Origin: Ruminococcaceae bacterium BL-4
GTDB taxonomy: Bacteria; Bacillota; Clostridia; Oscillospirales; Acutalibacteraceae
Assembly: GCA_902809935.1 (NCBI GenBank)
Contig: LR778134.1
Location: 1,798,001-1,862,000, forward strand
DNA: 64,000 bases
Direction: 5' to 3'
Positions 42,772 through 52,694 of the stretch are shown here, piece by piece. Positions within the stretch are counted from its first letter, which is position 1. Each line of letters begins with the position of its first letter. The position numbers were made by a program, and so were the translations under genes. The notes beneath the pieces were generated by a model. It had not been told where the DNA came from and made no database searches. It saw only the letters and a list, made by a program, of their open reading frames with translations.

Positions 42772-42807
42772 AAAAGCGGGCACATGATAAAAACGTGTCC
42801 GCTTTTT
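42772..42807 (+). terminator. Terminator between the ylbF-like gene and mutS
   Basis: AAAAGCGGGCAC and GTGTCCGCTTTTT pair (one G-U) around an 11-nt loop, ending in five T. Confidence 0.8.
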
Positions 42808-42841
42808 GTGTTTGATTATTAGAAACGGAGGAACTAAGGGA

Positions 42842-45460
42842 ATGGCCGATTTGTCGCCAATGATGCAGCAGTATTACCAGATTAAAGAACAGTATCCGGA
42901 TGCAATCCTGTTTTTTCGTCTGGGAGATTTTTATGAGATGTTCTATGATGATGCCGTTTTGGCATCAAAAGAACTGGATCTGACTTTAACTGGACGGGAC
43001 TGTGGGCAGGAAGAGCGCGCTCCGATGTGCGGAGTTCCTTTTCACAGCTATGAACCCTATCTTGCCAAATTGGTGGCAAAAGGATATAAAGTCGCAATCT
43101 GTGAGCAGATGGAAGATCCGGCATTGGCAAAAGGATTGGTTAAACGTTCCATTATTCGTGTCGTAACGCCTGGCACTGTATTAGAGAGCAGTATGTTGGA
43201 TGAGACAAAGAATAATTTTATTTCCTCTGTGTTTGTTGCGAAAGATCAAGCAGGAATCTGTTTTTCGGATGTTTCTACTGGTGAGCTTTATGCAACTCAT
43301 CTTGAAAAGCCTTTGGAGGAGTCTATTCGAGAGGAAATTTCCCGTTATAGTCCAAAAGAAGTCCTTTTAAATTCTGAAGCTGCCAAATTGAAGGGGTTAT
43401 CTTCCTTTTTAAAAGAGAGAATTTCTTCCAGCGTCGAAGTGCTGGAAGATGATCGCTATCTTCCGGATATTGTGACATCCAAAGTTCTTAGCCAGTTTCA
43501 TAAAGAAAATCTTGACGAATTAAAACTTCAGGATCAGCCGGAGATTACAGCAGCCATAGGTGCATTGCTTTCTTATTTGGAAGAGACGCAAAGAACGGGA
43601 ATTGAGCGTATCTCGCAGCCGGAGATCTACAGCGGCAGCCAATATATGAAATTGGATCTCAATTCCAGAAGAAATCTGGAACTTTTGGAAACAATGCGGA
43701 ATAAAGAAAAGCGCGGTTCTCTTTTGTGGGTGTTGGATAAGACGAAGACGGCAATGGGGAAACGTCTGATCCGCAGCTGGATCGAACAGCCTCTTTTGAG
43801 TCCTGCCAGAATCAGCCGCCGGTTAAATGCGGTTGAGGAGCTTTGTAAAGACTCCATTTTTAGGGGAACCCTTTCTGAAGAGCTAGAAGGTATTCATGAC
43901 TTGGAACGGCTCATGAGCAGAATTGTTTACGGCAGTGCAAACGGCCGAGAACTGCGTTCTTTGTCGAATGCTGCGGAAAAGCTTCCTAGAATCAAAAAGA
44001 TGCTTTCGGATGTTCATTCGGACATGCTCTGCGATATTTACCGCGAGATTGATCCGCTTGATGATATTCAGGCGCTGATCGACCGCGCAATTGTGGAAGA
44101 GCCTCCTTTTTCTATTCGGGAAGGCGGAATGATCAAACCCGGATTTAATGAAGAGCTGGACAGCCTTAAAAATGATATGACAAATGGGCATGGTGTCTTG
44201 GCTCAGATTGAGGCACAGGAGAAAGAGAAAAATAAGATTCCGAAATTAAAAGTAGGCTATAATCGGGTATTTGGTTATTATATTGAGATTCCAAATGCCT
44301 ACAAGGATATGGCGCCTGATCACTATATTCGGAAACAGACGCTGACAAACTGTGAGCGTTTTATTACACCGGAGCTAAAAGAATTAGAAGGAAGAATTCT
44401 TGGCGCTCATGATAAAAGTGTACAGCTTGAGTATCATCTGTTTGACGAGGTTCGTTCGACGGTTGCAGCGCAGATAGATCGGGTTCAGAAAACGGCGGAA
44501 GCCATCGCAAAATTGGATGTACTTAATTCCTTTGCACAGGTTAGTTGTGATCATCATTATGTTCGTCCGATCGTAAACCTTGACGGCAAGATTATTCTGA
44601 AAGAAAGTCGTCATCCGGTTGTTGAGCAGCTTTCCGATGTTCCTTTTGTTCCCAATGATGCGAATTTTGACAAAAAAGAGAATCGAGTAGCCATTATAAC
44701 GGGTCCCAATATGGCAGGAAAATCTACTTATATGCGGCAGGTGGCGCTGATCGTTTTGATGGCGCAGATCGGCTGTTTTGTGCCGGCTTCTTATGCAGAA
44801 ATCGGCATTACGGATGCAATTTATACCAGAGTCGGTGCTTCGGATGACCTCGCTGCCGGTCAATCTACCTTTATGGTAGAGATGGCCGAAGTTGCGGATA
44901 TTCTAAAGCATGCGACTTCCAACAGCCTTTTGATTTTGGATGAAATCGGAAGAGGGACTTCTACATTTGATGGAATGAGCATTGCAAGGGCGGTTTTGGA
45001 ATTTGTAGCAGATCCCAAAACACTCGGGGCAAAAGCCTTATTTGCAACGCATTATCATGAATTAACGGAATTGGAAGAACTTTTGCCGGGCGTTAAAAAT
45101 TATAATATTGCCTGCAAAAAACATGGAGACGATATTACTTTTTTGAGAAGAATTGTCCGCGGCGGTGCAGATGACAGCTATGGAATTGAAGTCGCGAAAT
45201 TAGCGGGGGTGCCCAATAAGATTGTCCGCAGAGCAAAAGAAATCCTAAAGCAAATCAATGATGGTCAAATGATCTCATTGCCGGCTTCTGAAAAGAAAAA
45301 GGTGCAGACAAAAGCGGACGATTCCATGCAGTTGTCGCTGATGCCCTCTGAAGAATCAAAAGTGATGGAGAAACTCAAAAAGCTGGATGTCAATACGCTG
45401 ACACCCATTGAGTGTATGAATGAACTTTTTGAGCTTTCAAGACTTGCAAAAGATACATAA
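42842..45460 (+). CDS. mutS: DNA mismatch repair protein MutS
   Basis: The 872-residue ATPase recognises mismatches. The N-terminal mismatch-binding motif has the Phe-x-Glu (GDFYEMF), Walker A is GPNMAGKSTYMRQ, Walker B is LLILDEIGRGTSTFDG, and the helix-turn-helix near the end (GVPNKIVRRAKEIL) is present. ATG 42842 after ACGGAGG is preferred to the longer frame that starts in the terminator region. mutL follows after a short gap. Confidence 0.97.
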   Translation: MADLSPMMQQYYQIKEQYPDAILFFRLGDFYEMFYDDAVLASKELDLTLTGRDCGQEERAPMCGVPFHSYEPYLAKLVAKGYKVAICEQMEDPALAKGLVKRSIIRVVTPGTVLESSMLDETKNNFISSVFVAKDQAGICFSDVSTGELYATHLEKPLEESIREEISRYSPKEVLLNSEAAKLKGLSSFLKERISSSVEVLEDDRYLPDIVTSKVLSQFHKENLDELKLQDQPEITAAIGALLSYLEETQRTGIERISQPEIYSGSQYMKLDLNSRRNLELLETMRNKEKRGSLLWVLDKTKTAMGKRLIRSWIEQPLLSPARISRRLNAVEELCKDSIFRGTLSEELEGIHDLERLMSRIVYGSANGRELRSLSNAAEKLPRIKKMLSDVHSDMLCDIYREIDPLDDIQALIDRAIVEEPPFSIREGGMIKPGFNEELDSLKNDMTNGHGVLAQIEAQEKEKNKIPKLKVGYNRVFGYYIEIPNAYKDMAPDHYIRKQTLTNCERFITPELKELEGRILGAHDKSVQLEYHLFDEVRSTVAAQIDRVQKTAEAIAKLDVLNSFAQVSCDHHYVRPIVNLDGKIILKESRHPVVEQLSDVPFVPNDANFDKKENRVAIITGPNMAGKSTYMRQVALIVLMAQIGCFVPASYAEIGITDAIYTRVGASDDLAAGQSTFMVEMAEVADILKHATSNSLLILDEIGRGTSTFDGMSIARAVLEFVADPKTLGAKALFATHYHELTELEELLPGVKNYNIACKKHGDDITFLRRIVRGGADDSYGIEVAKLAGVPNKIVRRAKEILKQINDGQMISLPASEKKKVQTKADDSMQLSLMPSEESKVMEKLKKLDVNTLTPIECMNELFELSRLAKDT

Positions 45461-45503
45461 AAGATGAAAGATATAAAGCCAACCAAAAGGGACGGTGAAA
45501 AGA

Positions 45504-47417
45504 TTGGCAAAAATCAATGTTTTAGATAAACATGTGGCAGAATTAATTGCTGCAGGAGAAGTTGTTGAACGCCCCAGCTCTGTCATTAAAGAGTTGGTGG
45601 AGAATGCAGTAGATGCAGGAGCTTCTGCAGTTACTGTGGAAATTAAAAACGGCGGAGTCACCTTTATGCGGGTTACGGATAACGGCTGTGGAATCGCACG
45701 GGAAGATGTTTCAAATGCTTTTTTGCGTCACGCTACCAGTAAGGTGTTTTCACAAAAGGATTTGGAACATATCGGAACATTAGGGTTTCGAGGAGAAGCA
45801 CTTGCTTCGATTTGTGCAGTTTCCCATGTAGAATTGCTGACCAGAACAAAAGAGGAATTGGCAGGGACCCGCTATGTGATTTCCGGTGGGGAAAAAGAAG
45901 CCTGCGAAGATGCCGGATGTGCTTCTGGAACGACGATTTTAGTGCGGGATCTTTTTTATAACACACCGGCCCGAATGAAATTCTTGAAAAAAGATGTGAC
46001 GGAAGGTAACGCAGTAGCTTCTATCATTGATCATGAAGCTTTATCGCGTCCGGATATCAGTTTCCGATTCTTGCGCGATGGAAAGGAAACGCTTCAGACA
46101 CCGGGGGATGGAAAACTTAAAAATTCTATTTATGCCGTTTATGGAAGAGAATTTACTTCCGGATTGATTCCGGTGGAATATACGCTTGATCGGGTTCGTG
46201 TTTGGGGATTTATCGGGAAACCGACGGCTTCCAGACCAAATCGCAGTATGCAGAATTTCTTTTTAAATGGCCGCTACGTACGATCAAAAACAGCCATGGT
46301 TTCTTTGGAGCAGGCATTTAAAGGATCTATTATGGTTGGTAAGTTTCCAACTTGTGTGCTGCATATTGAAATGGACTGTTCTGCTGTTGATGTCAATGTG
46401 CATCCTTCTAAAATGGAGGTTCGTTTTTATCAGGAAAAACCGGTTTTCGATGCGGTTTATCATGCGGTGAAATCGGCTCTGAATGTAGGTGATAAGCCAA
46501 ATGCATTAAAATTTTCACCGGTACAATCTGCAGCAAGTCAAATTGTACCGCCTTATCAACAGACTAAAACTGTTGAGCAGCTGCAGATTTCTCAAAAAGC
46601 AGCCCCGACTATCCTGCAGGACTCGAAGCAAAATTTCTTTTCTCAAGCTTTTTTAGATGACAACCGAGTTCCACTGCAAAAAGCTTCACAGGAGTCCGCC
46701 TTGCAGTCTTCTCTTCCCCCAAATGAATCTGTATCTTTTGGAAAGCCGCAGGAAGAGAAAATAAATGGAACGCATTCGGGGAATCTGGTGGAAAAAAGTC
46801 CTGCGCCACTAGTGCAAAAAGAAAAAGAGCAGCCGCAGTCTCCCCAGCAAACCTTAAAACTTGTGGGAGAAGCGTTCGGAACTTATATTATTCTCGAACG
46901 AGGGGGAGACGAGCTTTTATTAATTGATAAGCACGCGGCTCATGAGCGTATGATTTATGAAAAGCTTCGCCGAGAATCTGGAGAAATTCCGCAGCAAATG
47001 CTTTTACAGCCAATTCCCGTTGTGTTGGAAAAGAACGAATATGCGGCGGTCCTTGATCATCTGGATATGTTTGAAAAAGCCGGATTTGGGTTGGAGGACT
47101 TTGGTACCGGAACCGTTTTAATTCGAAGCGCACCGATTCTATTAATTGAAGATGCAGCCTCTGCAGTTATGGAGATGGCGGGATATCTTGCGCAAAATAA
47201 AACGGATATTTCAACCGAAAAGCAGGACTGGCTTTATCACAATGTTGCCTGTCGAGCGGCGGTCAAGGCGGGAGATGAGAGTTCGCCGATGGAACTTGCT
47301 GATTTGGCCCTGCGGCTGGAAAAGAATCCAGACATTCGCTATTGCCCGCATGGACGTCCGATTTCTATTGTTTTAAAGCGAAAAGATTTGGAACGTCAGT
47401 TTGGCAGAATCCAGTAA
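45504..47417 (+). CDS. mutL: DNA mismatch repair protein MutL
   Basis: A 637-residue GHKL ATPase with ELVENAVDAGA, TDNGCGI and GFRGEALASI motifs, a Gln/Pro-rich linker (about 335-450) and a C-terminal dimerisation domain. The C-terminal domain has the endonuclease motif D-x-H-A-x2-E-x4-E (DKHAAHERMIYEK, about 475), ACR-type VACRAAVKAG and CPHGRP, so it should nick DNA as MutL does in bacteria without MutH. TTG 45504 (MAKINVLDK) is favoured by the GGTGA site; GTG 45495 is the alternative. Confidence 0.96.
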   Translation: MAKINVLDKHVAELIAAGEVVERPSSVIKELVENAVDAGASAVTVEIKNGGVTFMRVTDNGCGIAREDVSNAFLRHATSKVFSQKDLEHIGTLGFRGEALASICAVSHVELLTRTKEELAGTRYVISGGEKEACEDAGCASGTTILVRDLFYNTPARMKFLKKDVTEGNAVASIIDHEALSRPDISFRFLRDGKETLQTPGDGKLKNSIYAVYGREFTSGLIPVEYTLDRVRVWGFIGKPTASRPNRSMQNFFLNGRYVRSKTAMVSLEQAFKGSIMVGKFPTCVLHIEMDCSAVDVNVHPSKMEVRFYQEKPVFDAVYHAVKSALNVGDKPNALKFSPVQSAASQIVPPYQQTKTVEQLQISQKAAPTILQDSKQNFFSQAFLDDNRVPLQKASQESALQSSLPPNESVSFGKPQEEKINGTHSGNLVEKSPAPLVQKEKEQPQSPQQTLKLVGEAFGTYIILERGGDELLLIDKHAAHERMIYEKLRRESGEIPQQMLLQPIPVVLEKNEYAAVLDHLDMFEKAGFGLEDFGTGTVLIRSAPILLIEDAASAVMEMAGYLAQNKTDISTEKQDWLYHNVACRAAVKAGDESSPMELADLALRLEKNPDIRYCPHGRPISIVLKRKDLERQFGRIQ

Positions 47418-47501
47418 AATTTTTTATTGCATTTTATTAAATTTCCGTTTACAATAATATGAGTTTACATAAATTTTAGGCTTGTAGAGGAGGAAAGGGG
47501 A

Positions 47502-48455
47502 TTGTCAGAGCGAATTCCAGTTGGAGCAGTTGTAGGCCCAACTGCTTCCGGAAAGAGTCGGCTGGCGGTTGCGCTTTGTAAAAGCCTTTCCGGAGAAGTG
47601 ATTTCAGCGGATTCTATGCAAATTTATCGTGGAATTCCGATTGGAACGGCACAACCTTCTCAGCGAGAAATGGGAAATATTGAGCACCATCTGATTGGAT
47701 TTTTGCCGCTTGATCAGCCTTTTAGTGTGGCAGATTATGTGAAGCTGGCGGAACGAACAGTAAATGAGGTGCGAAGTAGAGGAAAATTTCCAATGTTATG
47801 CGGTGGAACAGGTCTTTATATCCGCAGCTTTTTACATCATATTGATTTTGGGCAGGCTGTGGGAGATCACGCTTTTCGTACTGCACTTGAAGAGCGCTGG
47901 AAAAACGGAGAGGGAGATCTTCTGTATCGAGAACTGCAGACACTTGATGCAAAGGCCGCGGAGAAGATTCATCCGAATAACGAGATTCGAGTGATTCGTG
48001 CACTAGAACTTTTGAAGTCTACGGGAAAAACTGCTAAGGAGCGAGAAAAAGAGTCTCGAATGATTCCGAGCCCATATGATTGCTGCATGATAGGGCTTAA
48101 TTTTCGTAGCCGCGAGATCCTTTATCAGAGGATTAACGAGCGAGTGGACCAAATGATGAAGCAAGGACTTTTGGAAGAAGCCGAAAAAGTGTTTCGTGAG
48201 GCGAAAGGGTCTACTGCGATTCAGGCGATTGGCTATAAAGAATTAAAGCCTTATTTTGAAGGGACCTGTTCTTTGCCCGAAGCTGTGGATTGTTTAAAGC
48301 AGCATACCAGAAATTATGCGAAACGGCAGTTGACATGGTTTCGCCGCGAAGAAAAGATACATTGGCTTTTTATTGAAGACTATCCTGATTTTACGGCGCT
48401 TTGTCAAGCTGCGCTGCATATTTTCGAGACAAATTGGGGGGCTGACAAAGGATGA
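47502..48455 (+). CDS. miaA: tRNA dimethylallyltransferase
   Basis: The 317-residue enzyme adds the dimethylallyl group to A37, the substrate step for MiaB upstream. P-loop GPTASGKSRLA, SADSMQIYRG, GTAQPSQREM and MLCGGTGLYIRSFL are canonical. It begins with TTG 47502, 6 nt after a GGAGGAAAGGGG ribosome site. Its stop overlaps the next gene by 4 bp. Confidence 0.96.
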   Translation: MSERIPVGAVVGPTASGKSRLAVALCKSLSGEVISADSMQIYRGIPIGTAQPSQREMGNIEHHLIGFLPLDQPFSVADYVKLAERTVNEVRSRGKFPMLCGGTGLYIRSFLHHIDFGQAVGDHAFRTALEERWKNGEGDLLYRELQTLDAKAAEKIHPNNEIRVIRALELLKSTGKTAKEREKESRMIPSPYDCCMIGLNFRSREILYQRINERVDQMMKQGLLEEAEKVFREAKGSTAIQAIGYKELKPYFEGTCSLPEAVDCLKQHTRNYAKRQLTWFRREEKIHWLFIEDYPDFTALCQAALHIFETNWGADKG

Positions 48456-49732
48456 TAAATTCTAGGATTAGAAAGATTACTGCAACAGTTGCTGCATTGT
48501 TGATTTTTACTTTTTTGGGTTATCAAATTTATCGGGTCAATTTTGCAAAACAAGTAACTGAAGAGGCACTCTATAAGACTGTTTCTGAAAAAATACAGGC
48601 AACCGGATATGCAATTCGCAGTGAAAATGTGATTACGAATCCTTATGGCGGTGTTTTGCAGTATGCGGTTTCCGACGGTGGCCGTGTATCGAGCAATGGT
48701 ACAGTAGCAACTGCGTACAGTAGTGTAGCAACAGCTGGAACAAAAGATCAGCTGGATTCTCTTAAAAATGAGAAACAACTTTTAACCGATCTGCAAAATC
48801 CCGGTAATTCCTATGCGGACAGCTTAGAAACAGTTGGCCAGCAGATTTCAAAGCAGATGATTTCTCTTTTAAATAATTCCGAATCCGGAACCAGCATTAC
48901 GGCAGATAAACAGCAGCTTCAGTATCTGCTAAATAAACGCCAAATTATTGCAGGGAAATCTCCGGACTTCTCCAGCCGGCTTTCTGAAATTGAAACAAAG
49001 ATTACGCAGCTTAGCGGGACAAGCAATGGACAGGCTCTTGGAACGGTTACAACCGATAAAGCGGGTTTCTTTTCCAGCCATGTTGATGGATATGAAAATT
49101 TATTTCCGATTAATTCTGTTACCACATTGACGGCCGATGATCTGGAAAAAGAATATCCAAAAGGAACGGTACAGGATCATACGGTAGGGAAGGTCGTCAA
49201 TGATTTCTTTTGGTATTTTGCCTGTACGGTTCCGGCAAAAGATGCAAATCGTTTTAAATTGGAAAATACAGTAACGCTTTCTTTTCCTTTTGCGTCTGCT
49301 GATGAGATTCCGGCAACGATAGTAGCAATCAATCAGCAAGATGAAAATTCAGATGCAGCGATCATTTTAAAATGTGACAGAATGAATGCGAACCTTGTGA
49401 ATTTGAGAAAAGAAACCGCAGAGGTTACTGTTAATCAATATAGCGGCATTCAGGTCAGTCAAAAAGCAATTCACTTTGAAACTTTGACAAAGGATGTTAA
49501 GCAGGCAGATGGAACTGTTACAAAACAAACGCAAAAGGTTCCGGGTGTTTATGTAATGTATGGAACTGAAATGCGCTTCTGCCAAATCGTTCAGCTTTAT
49601 GGTGATGGGACATATGTTTACTGCGATCCTTCTCCAAGTGCAGATGCGCTGATGACGGATGATACCGTAAAACAATATGATCAAGTAATTATTGAAGGGA
49701 CCGATTTGTATGATGGAAAAGTTATCGACTGA
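48452..49732 (+). CDS. HlyD-like membrane-anchored protein of the division cluster
   Basis: A 426-residue protein with one N-terminal membrane helix (about 8-27) and a large extracytoplasmic part with a lipoyl/barrel-sandwich-like segment (IRSENVITNPYGGVLQYAVSDGGRVSSNGTVA) and a coiled-coil middle (about 95-190). This resembles HlyD-family adaptors found upstream of yggS-sepF in Clostridia. It overlaps miaA (4 bp) and the yggS-like gene (23 bp). A role in the cell envelope or division is inferred from context. Confidence 0.78.
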   Translation: MINSRIRKITATVAALLIFTFLGYQIYRVNFAKQVTEEALYKTVSEKIQATGYAIRSENVITNPYGGVLQYAVSDGGRVSSNGTVATAYSSVATAGTKDQLDSLKNEKQLLTDLQNPGNSYADSLETVGQQISKQMISLLNNSESGTSITADKQQLQYLLNKRQIIAGKSPDFSSRLSEIETKITQLSGTSNGQALGTVTTDKAGFFSSHVDGYENLFPINSVTTLTADDLEKEYPKGTVQDHTVGKVVNDFFWYFACTVPAKDANRFKLENTVTLSFPFASADEIPATIVAINQQDENSDAAIILKCDRMNANLVNLRKETAEVTVNQYSGIQVSQKAIHFETLTKDVKQADGTVTKQTQKVPGVYVMYGTEMRFCQIVQLYGDGTYVYCDPSPSADALMTDDTVKQYDQVIIEGTDLYDGKVID

Positions 49733-50459
49733 AAATTTACAGGAACGGTTTCGCGCAGTAGAAGAAAATCTGGAAGAGATTGAACGTAATGTGACGGCAG
49801 CAGCTCAAAAAGTTGGAAAAACACGAGCAGATATCACAGTGCTTGCTGCAACGAAAACAGTTCCGGTCGAAGTTATCAATCACAGCATCGAAAAGGGAAT
49901 TGCTTACATCGGCGAAAACAAAGTCCAGGAATTGATGGATAAATACGATGCTTATGAAAAAGACAAAGCGCAAGTTCATTTCATCGGGCATCTGCAGGTA
50001 AATAAGATTAAATACCTTGTCGGGCGCGTACAAATGATTCAAAGCGTCGACAGTATGAAACTCGCAAAGGAAATTTCTCGCCTTTCTCAGAAGAGAGAGG
50101 TACAAACGAAAATTTTGGTCGAAGTAAATATTGGCCGTGAAGAGAATAAATCTGGTGTATTGCCGGAAAATTTGGAATCATTGCTGAAAGAGATTTCAGA
50201 ACTCCAAAATATTTCGATTTGCGGATTGATGGCAATTCCACCCGCAAATGTTAAAAAAGAAGAAACTTTGCACTACTTTTCACAAATGTACGAATATTTT
50301 GTTGACATGAGCAGAAAAAAATTAGATAATGTCTCTATGGACTATTTATCAATGGGAATGTCTGCAGATTATGCAGATGCCATTGAATGTGGTGCTAATA
50401 TGGTGCGAATTGGCTCGGCGCTTTACGGTGCACGAGATTACAGTAAGAAAAACGTGTAG
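49710..50459 (+). CDS. YggS/YlmE-family PLP-binding protein
   Basis: A 249-residue PLP homeostasis protein (PLPBP family). The PLP Lys lies in LAATKTVPVEVI (about 42), and IGENKVQEL, HFIGHLQVNKIK and SMGMSADYADAIECGANMVRIGSALYG are characteristic. ATG 49710 (or 49713) follows GAAGGGA, within the end of the preceding gene. It is the first gene of the ylmE-sepF-ylmH-divIVA division cluster. Confidence 0.94.
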   Translation: MMEKLSTENLQERFRAVEENLEEIERNVTAAAQKVGKTRADITVLAATKTVPVEVINHSIEKGIAYIGENKVQELMDKYDAYEKDKAQVHFIGHLQVNKIKYLVGRVQMIQSVDSMKLAKEISRLSQKREVQTKILVEVNIGREENKSGVLPENLESLLKEISELQNISICGLMAIPPANVKKEETLHYFSQMYEYFVDMSRKKLDNVSMDYLSMGMSADYADAIECGANMVRIGSALYGARDYSKKNV

Positions 50460-50473
50460 GAGGTTTTTACACA

Positions 50474-50974
50474 ATGGCTGGTTTTATCCAAAAGTTTAAA
50501 GAAATGTGGAATCCGCCGGATGACGAGTATGATTATGATGATTATGATGAGCAGGAGGAACAGCAAGACAACAACGCAGCAGCTGCTCCCCGTACTCGTG
50601 AGCATCGCTCAGAGACACCCGAATATGATAAGGTGCCCCGTAATATAGATAAACGGGACGATAGCAACAAAGTGGTAAATATTCATGCAACTGCGCAGCT
50701 GCAGGTAGTGGTATTTCGTCCGGAACATTTTGGAGAAGAGACTTGTTCTGTTGCAGACGAGCTTTTAAAAATGCATACTGTTGTTTTAAATCTGGAAAAT
50801 ACACAAAAAGATGTTTCTAGAAGGATTATTGATTTTCTGAGCGGCGTTGCATATGCCAATGGTGGAAAAATTAAGCGCGTTGCGACGAATACCTTTATCA
50901 TCACCCCGTACAATGTGGACTTGATGGGAGAAGACGTAATGGACGAGCTGGAAAATACCGGCTTATATTTCTAA
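50474..50974 (+). CDS. sepF: Cell division protein SepF
   Basis: The 166-residue protein has an N-terminal amphipathic membrane-targeting helix (MAGFIQKFKEMW), an acidic Tyr/Asp/Gln-rich linker (about 15-65) and the SepF core (VVVFRPEHFGE...VVLNLENTQKDVSRRIIDFLSGVAYANGG). It links FtsZ to the membrane. GGAGG precedes the ATG. The ylmH-like gene starts 1 nt after its stop. Confidence 0.95.
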   Translation: MAGFIQKFKEMWNPPDDEYDYDDYDEQEEQQDNNAAAAPRTREHRSETPEYDKVPRNIDKRDDSNKVVNIHATAQLQVVVFRPEHFGEETCSVADELLKMHTVVLNLENTQKDVSRRIIDFLSGVAYANGGKIKRVATNTFIITPYNVDLMGEDVMDELENTGLYF

Positions 50975-50975
50975 A

Positions 50976-51746
50976 ATGTCATTTTCCCCAAAGCAGCAGA
51001 TGTCCGGTGATGCAGTCTTGCTTGCAAAAATAAAAGATGCGGTTGCTCTTTCTCAACAAAGAGGTTATGCACATTTTGTTGGCTTTTTAGATGAACGGGC
51101 AGCAGCTGTTTCAAGACAATATATGGAATCCACTTATTTTAAAAACTATATGCTGTGGGGAGGCTTCGCCGAAGCAGAGCGTGTAGTTTTTGGTGCATTT
51201 CCAGATTTTCTAGAGCCATCTCCAGAAGCTTTTCCAATTAGTGCTGTCACTGCTTCTTTTCGTCAATGTGATTCTTTGTCGCATCGTGATTTTTTGGGAG
51301 CATTTTTAGGGGCAGGTTTAAAGCGGAAATCTATTGGAGATATTTTGGTGGAACAGGGAAGAGCGATTGTTTTTTGCCGAGAAGAGTTGAAACCTTTTTT
51401 GCTTTCTCAAATTGTAAAAGTCGGCAGAGTTGGGGTCAAACTTTCAGAAGGAGCCAAGAAGCCGCTGCCGCATGCACATACTTATCAAGAACTTAACGGC
51501 GTAGTTGCTTCTGCGCGTCTTGATTGTTTGACTGCTGCTATGGTTGGAATGAGCCGTGAAAAAGCAGCGACTATGATTGCTGAGGGAGGGGTAGAAGTAA
51601 ATCATTTTGTGCAGATTTCTTCATCAAAGGAATTGCAGGAAGGTGATTTACTTTCCATTCATGGAAAAGGACGTTATCAAATTACCCGGCTAGGGCCTGT
51701 TACAAAAAAGGGACGATTAAGTTTCGCAGGGAAAAAGTATGTATAA
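50976..51746 (+). CDS. YlmH-family S4-domain RNA-binding protein
   Basis: A 256-residue protein with an N-terminal YlmH domain and a C-terminal S4 RNA-binding domain (ARLDCLTAAMVGMSREKAATMIAEGGVEVNHF, about 182-245). YlmH relatives bind the ribosome or tRNA and are encoded between sepF and divIVA across Firmicutes, as here. It is a full-length gene with spacing of 1 and 18 nt to its neighbours. Confidence 0.92.
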   Translation: MSFSPKQQMSGDAVLLAKIKDAVALSQQRGYAHFVGFLDERAAAVSRQYMESTYFKNYMLWGGFAEAERVVFGAFPDFLEPSPEAFPISAVTASFRQCDSLSHRDFLGAFLGAGLKRKSIGDILVEQGRAIVFCREELKPFLLSQIVKVGRVGVKLSEGAKKPLPHAHTYQELNGVVASARLDCLTAAMVGMSREKAATMIAEGGVEVNHFVQISSSKELQEGDLLSIHGKGRYQITRLGPVTKKGRLSFAGKKYV

Positions 51747-51764
51747 ATAATGGAGGACGATCTC

Positions 51765-52628
51765 ATGCTATCTTTAAATGATATTGTGAATGTAAGTTTT
51801 CGCAAGGCCGGCCGCGGCTACAATGCGGAAGATGTCGATAATTTTATCGATCAGATTCGGGAATCTTATGATACGCTGATGAAAAAGACAATTGAGCAGC
51901 ATGATCAGCTGGAAGCTGCCGAAAAAGAGAAAGCACAGTTTGATAAAAAACTTCAGGTTTTAGCGGATAAAATTCAAGAGTATCGGCAGGAAGAGGATGG
52001 CATAAAGTCAGCTCTCCTCAGTGCCCAAAAGTTGGGAGACGCTTCTTTGCGGGAAGCACGCCATAAATCCGAAGTGATTTTAAATGATGCAAATATGAAG
52101 GCGGAGAAGATTATTGCTGATGCCGAGAATCAGGTAAAGAATCAGCAGGAAGGCCTAGACGAAATGAAACGTCAGGTTAGTGATTTTCGCTCCAAACTTC
52201 TGGATATGTATAAACAGCATTTAACATTGATTAATTCGCTTCCGCATTCGGAAAAACCAGCTTCTAAAATGGAGAAAAATGCTGTTAAAAAAGAAGAAGC
52301 TGCCGCGTCTGAAGAGAAAGAACCAGAGGAAACTGTCAATGAAAATGTTTCTGAAGCTCAGCAGACAGCACAAGAAATAGCGGAACCAAAGGAAGAGAAA
52401 GAGCAAAACCAGCCGGAACCGGTGAGCTTTTCTCCCGTTGATGAAAATAAAAATGCGATGAATCAGGTGCCGAATGAATATATTTTGCAGCCAAATGAAG
52501 CGCCGCGTTTTGATGGCAGTGTTCCGGATGTTCAGAGAGCAAAAGACCGTCACCATGAGATTAAATTTGGGGATGGATATGATGTAGATACCGATGCAGA
52601 AGAGGATATTTTCGGAAAGAAGAACTAA
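51765..52628 (+). CDS. divIVA: DivIVA-family septum/pole protein
   Basis: The 287-residue protein has the DivIVA lipid-binding N-terminus (LSLNDIVNVSFRKAGRGYNAEDVDNFIDQI), a long coiled coil (about 30-150) and an acidic Glu/Gln/Pro-rich tail. It localises to curved membrane at septa and poles. ATG 51765 is used because GGAGG lies 8 nt upstream of it; the ATG at 51750 precedes this ribosome site. Confidence 0.94.
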   Translation: MLSLNDIVNVSFRKAGRGYNAEDVDNFIDQIRESYDTLMKKTIEQHDQLEAAEKEKAQFDKKLQVLADKIQEYRQEEDGIKSALLSAQKLGDASLREARHKSEVILNDANMKAEKIIADAENQVKNQQEGLDEMKRQVSDFRSKLLDMYKQHLTLINSLPHSEKPASKMEKNAVKKEEAAASEEKEPEETVNENVSEAQQTAQEIAEPKEEKEQNQPEPVSFSPVDENKNAMNQVPNEYILQPNEAPRFDGSVPDVQRAKDRHHEIKFGDGYDVDTDAEEDIFGKKN

Positions 52629-52694
52629 TTTTCCGAATCATGCGGTACCTTTTTCTACGCAGTGGCGAGATTTTAATTGAGGAGATAGAAACCT

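Noticed and set aside
52629-52694. T-box leader for ileS
   Set aside because: Only 66 nt separate divIVA and ileS, with no specifier stem or terminator.
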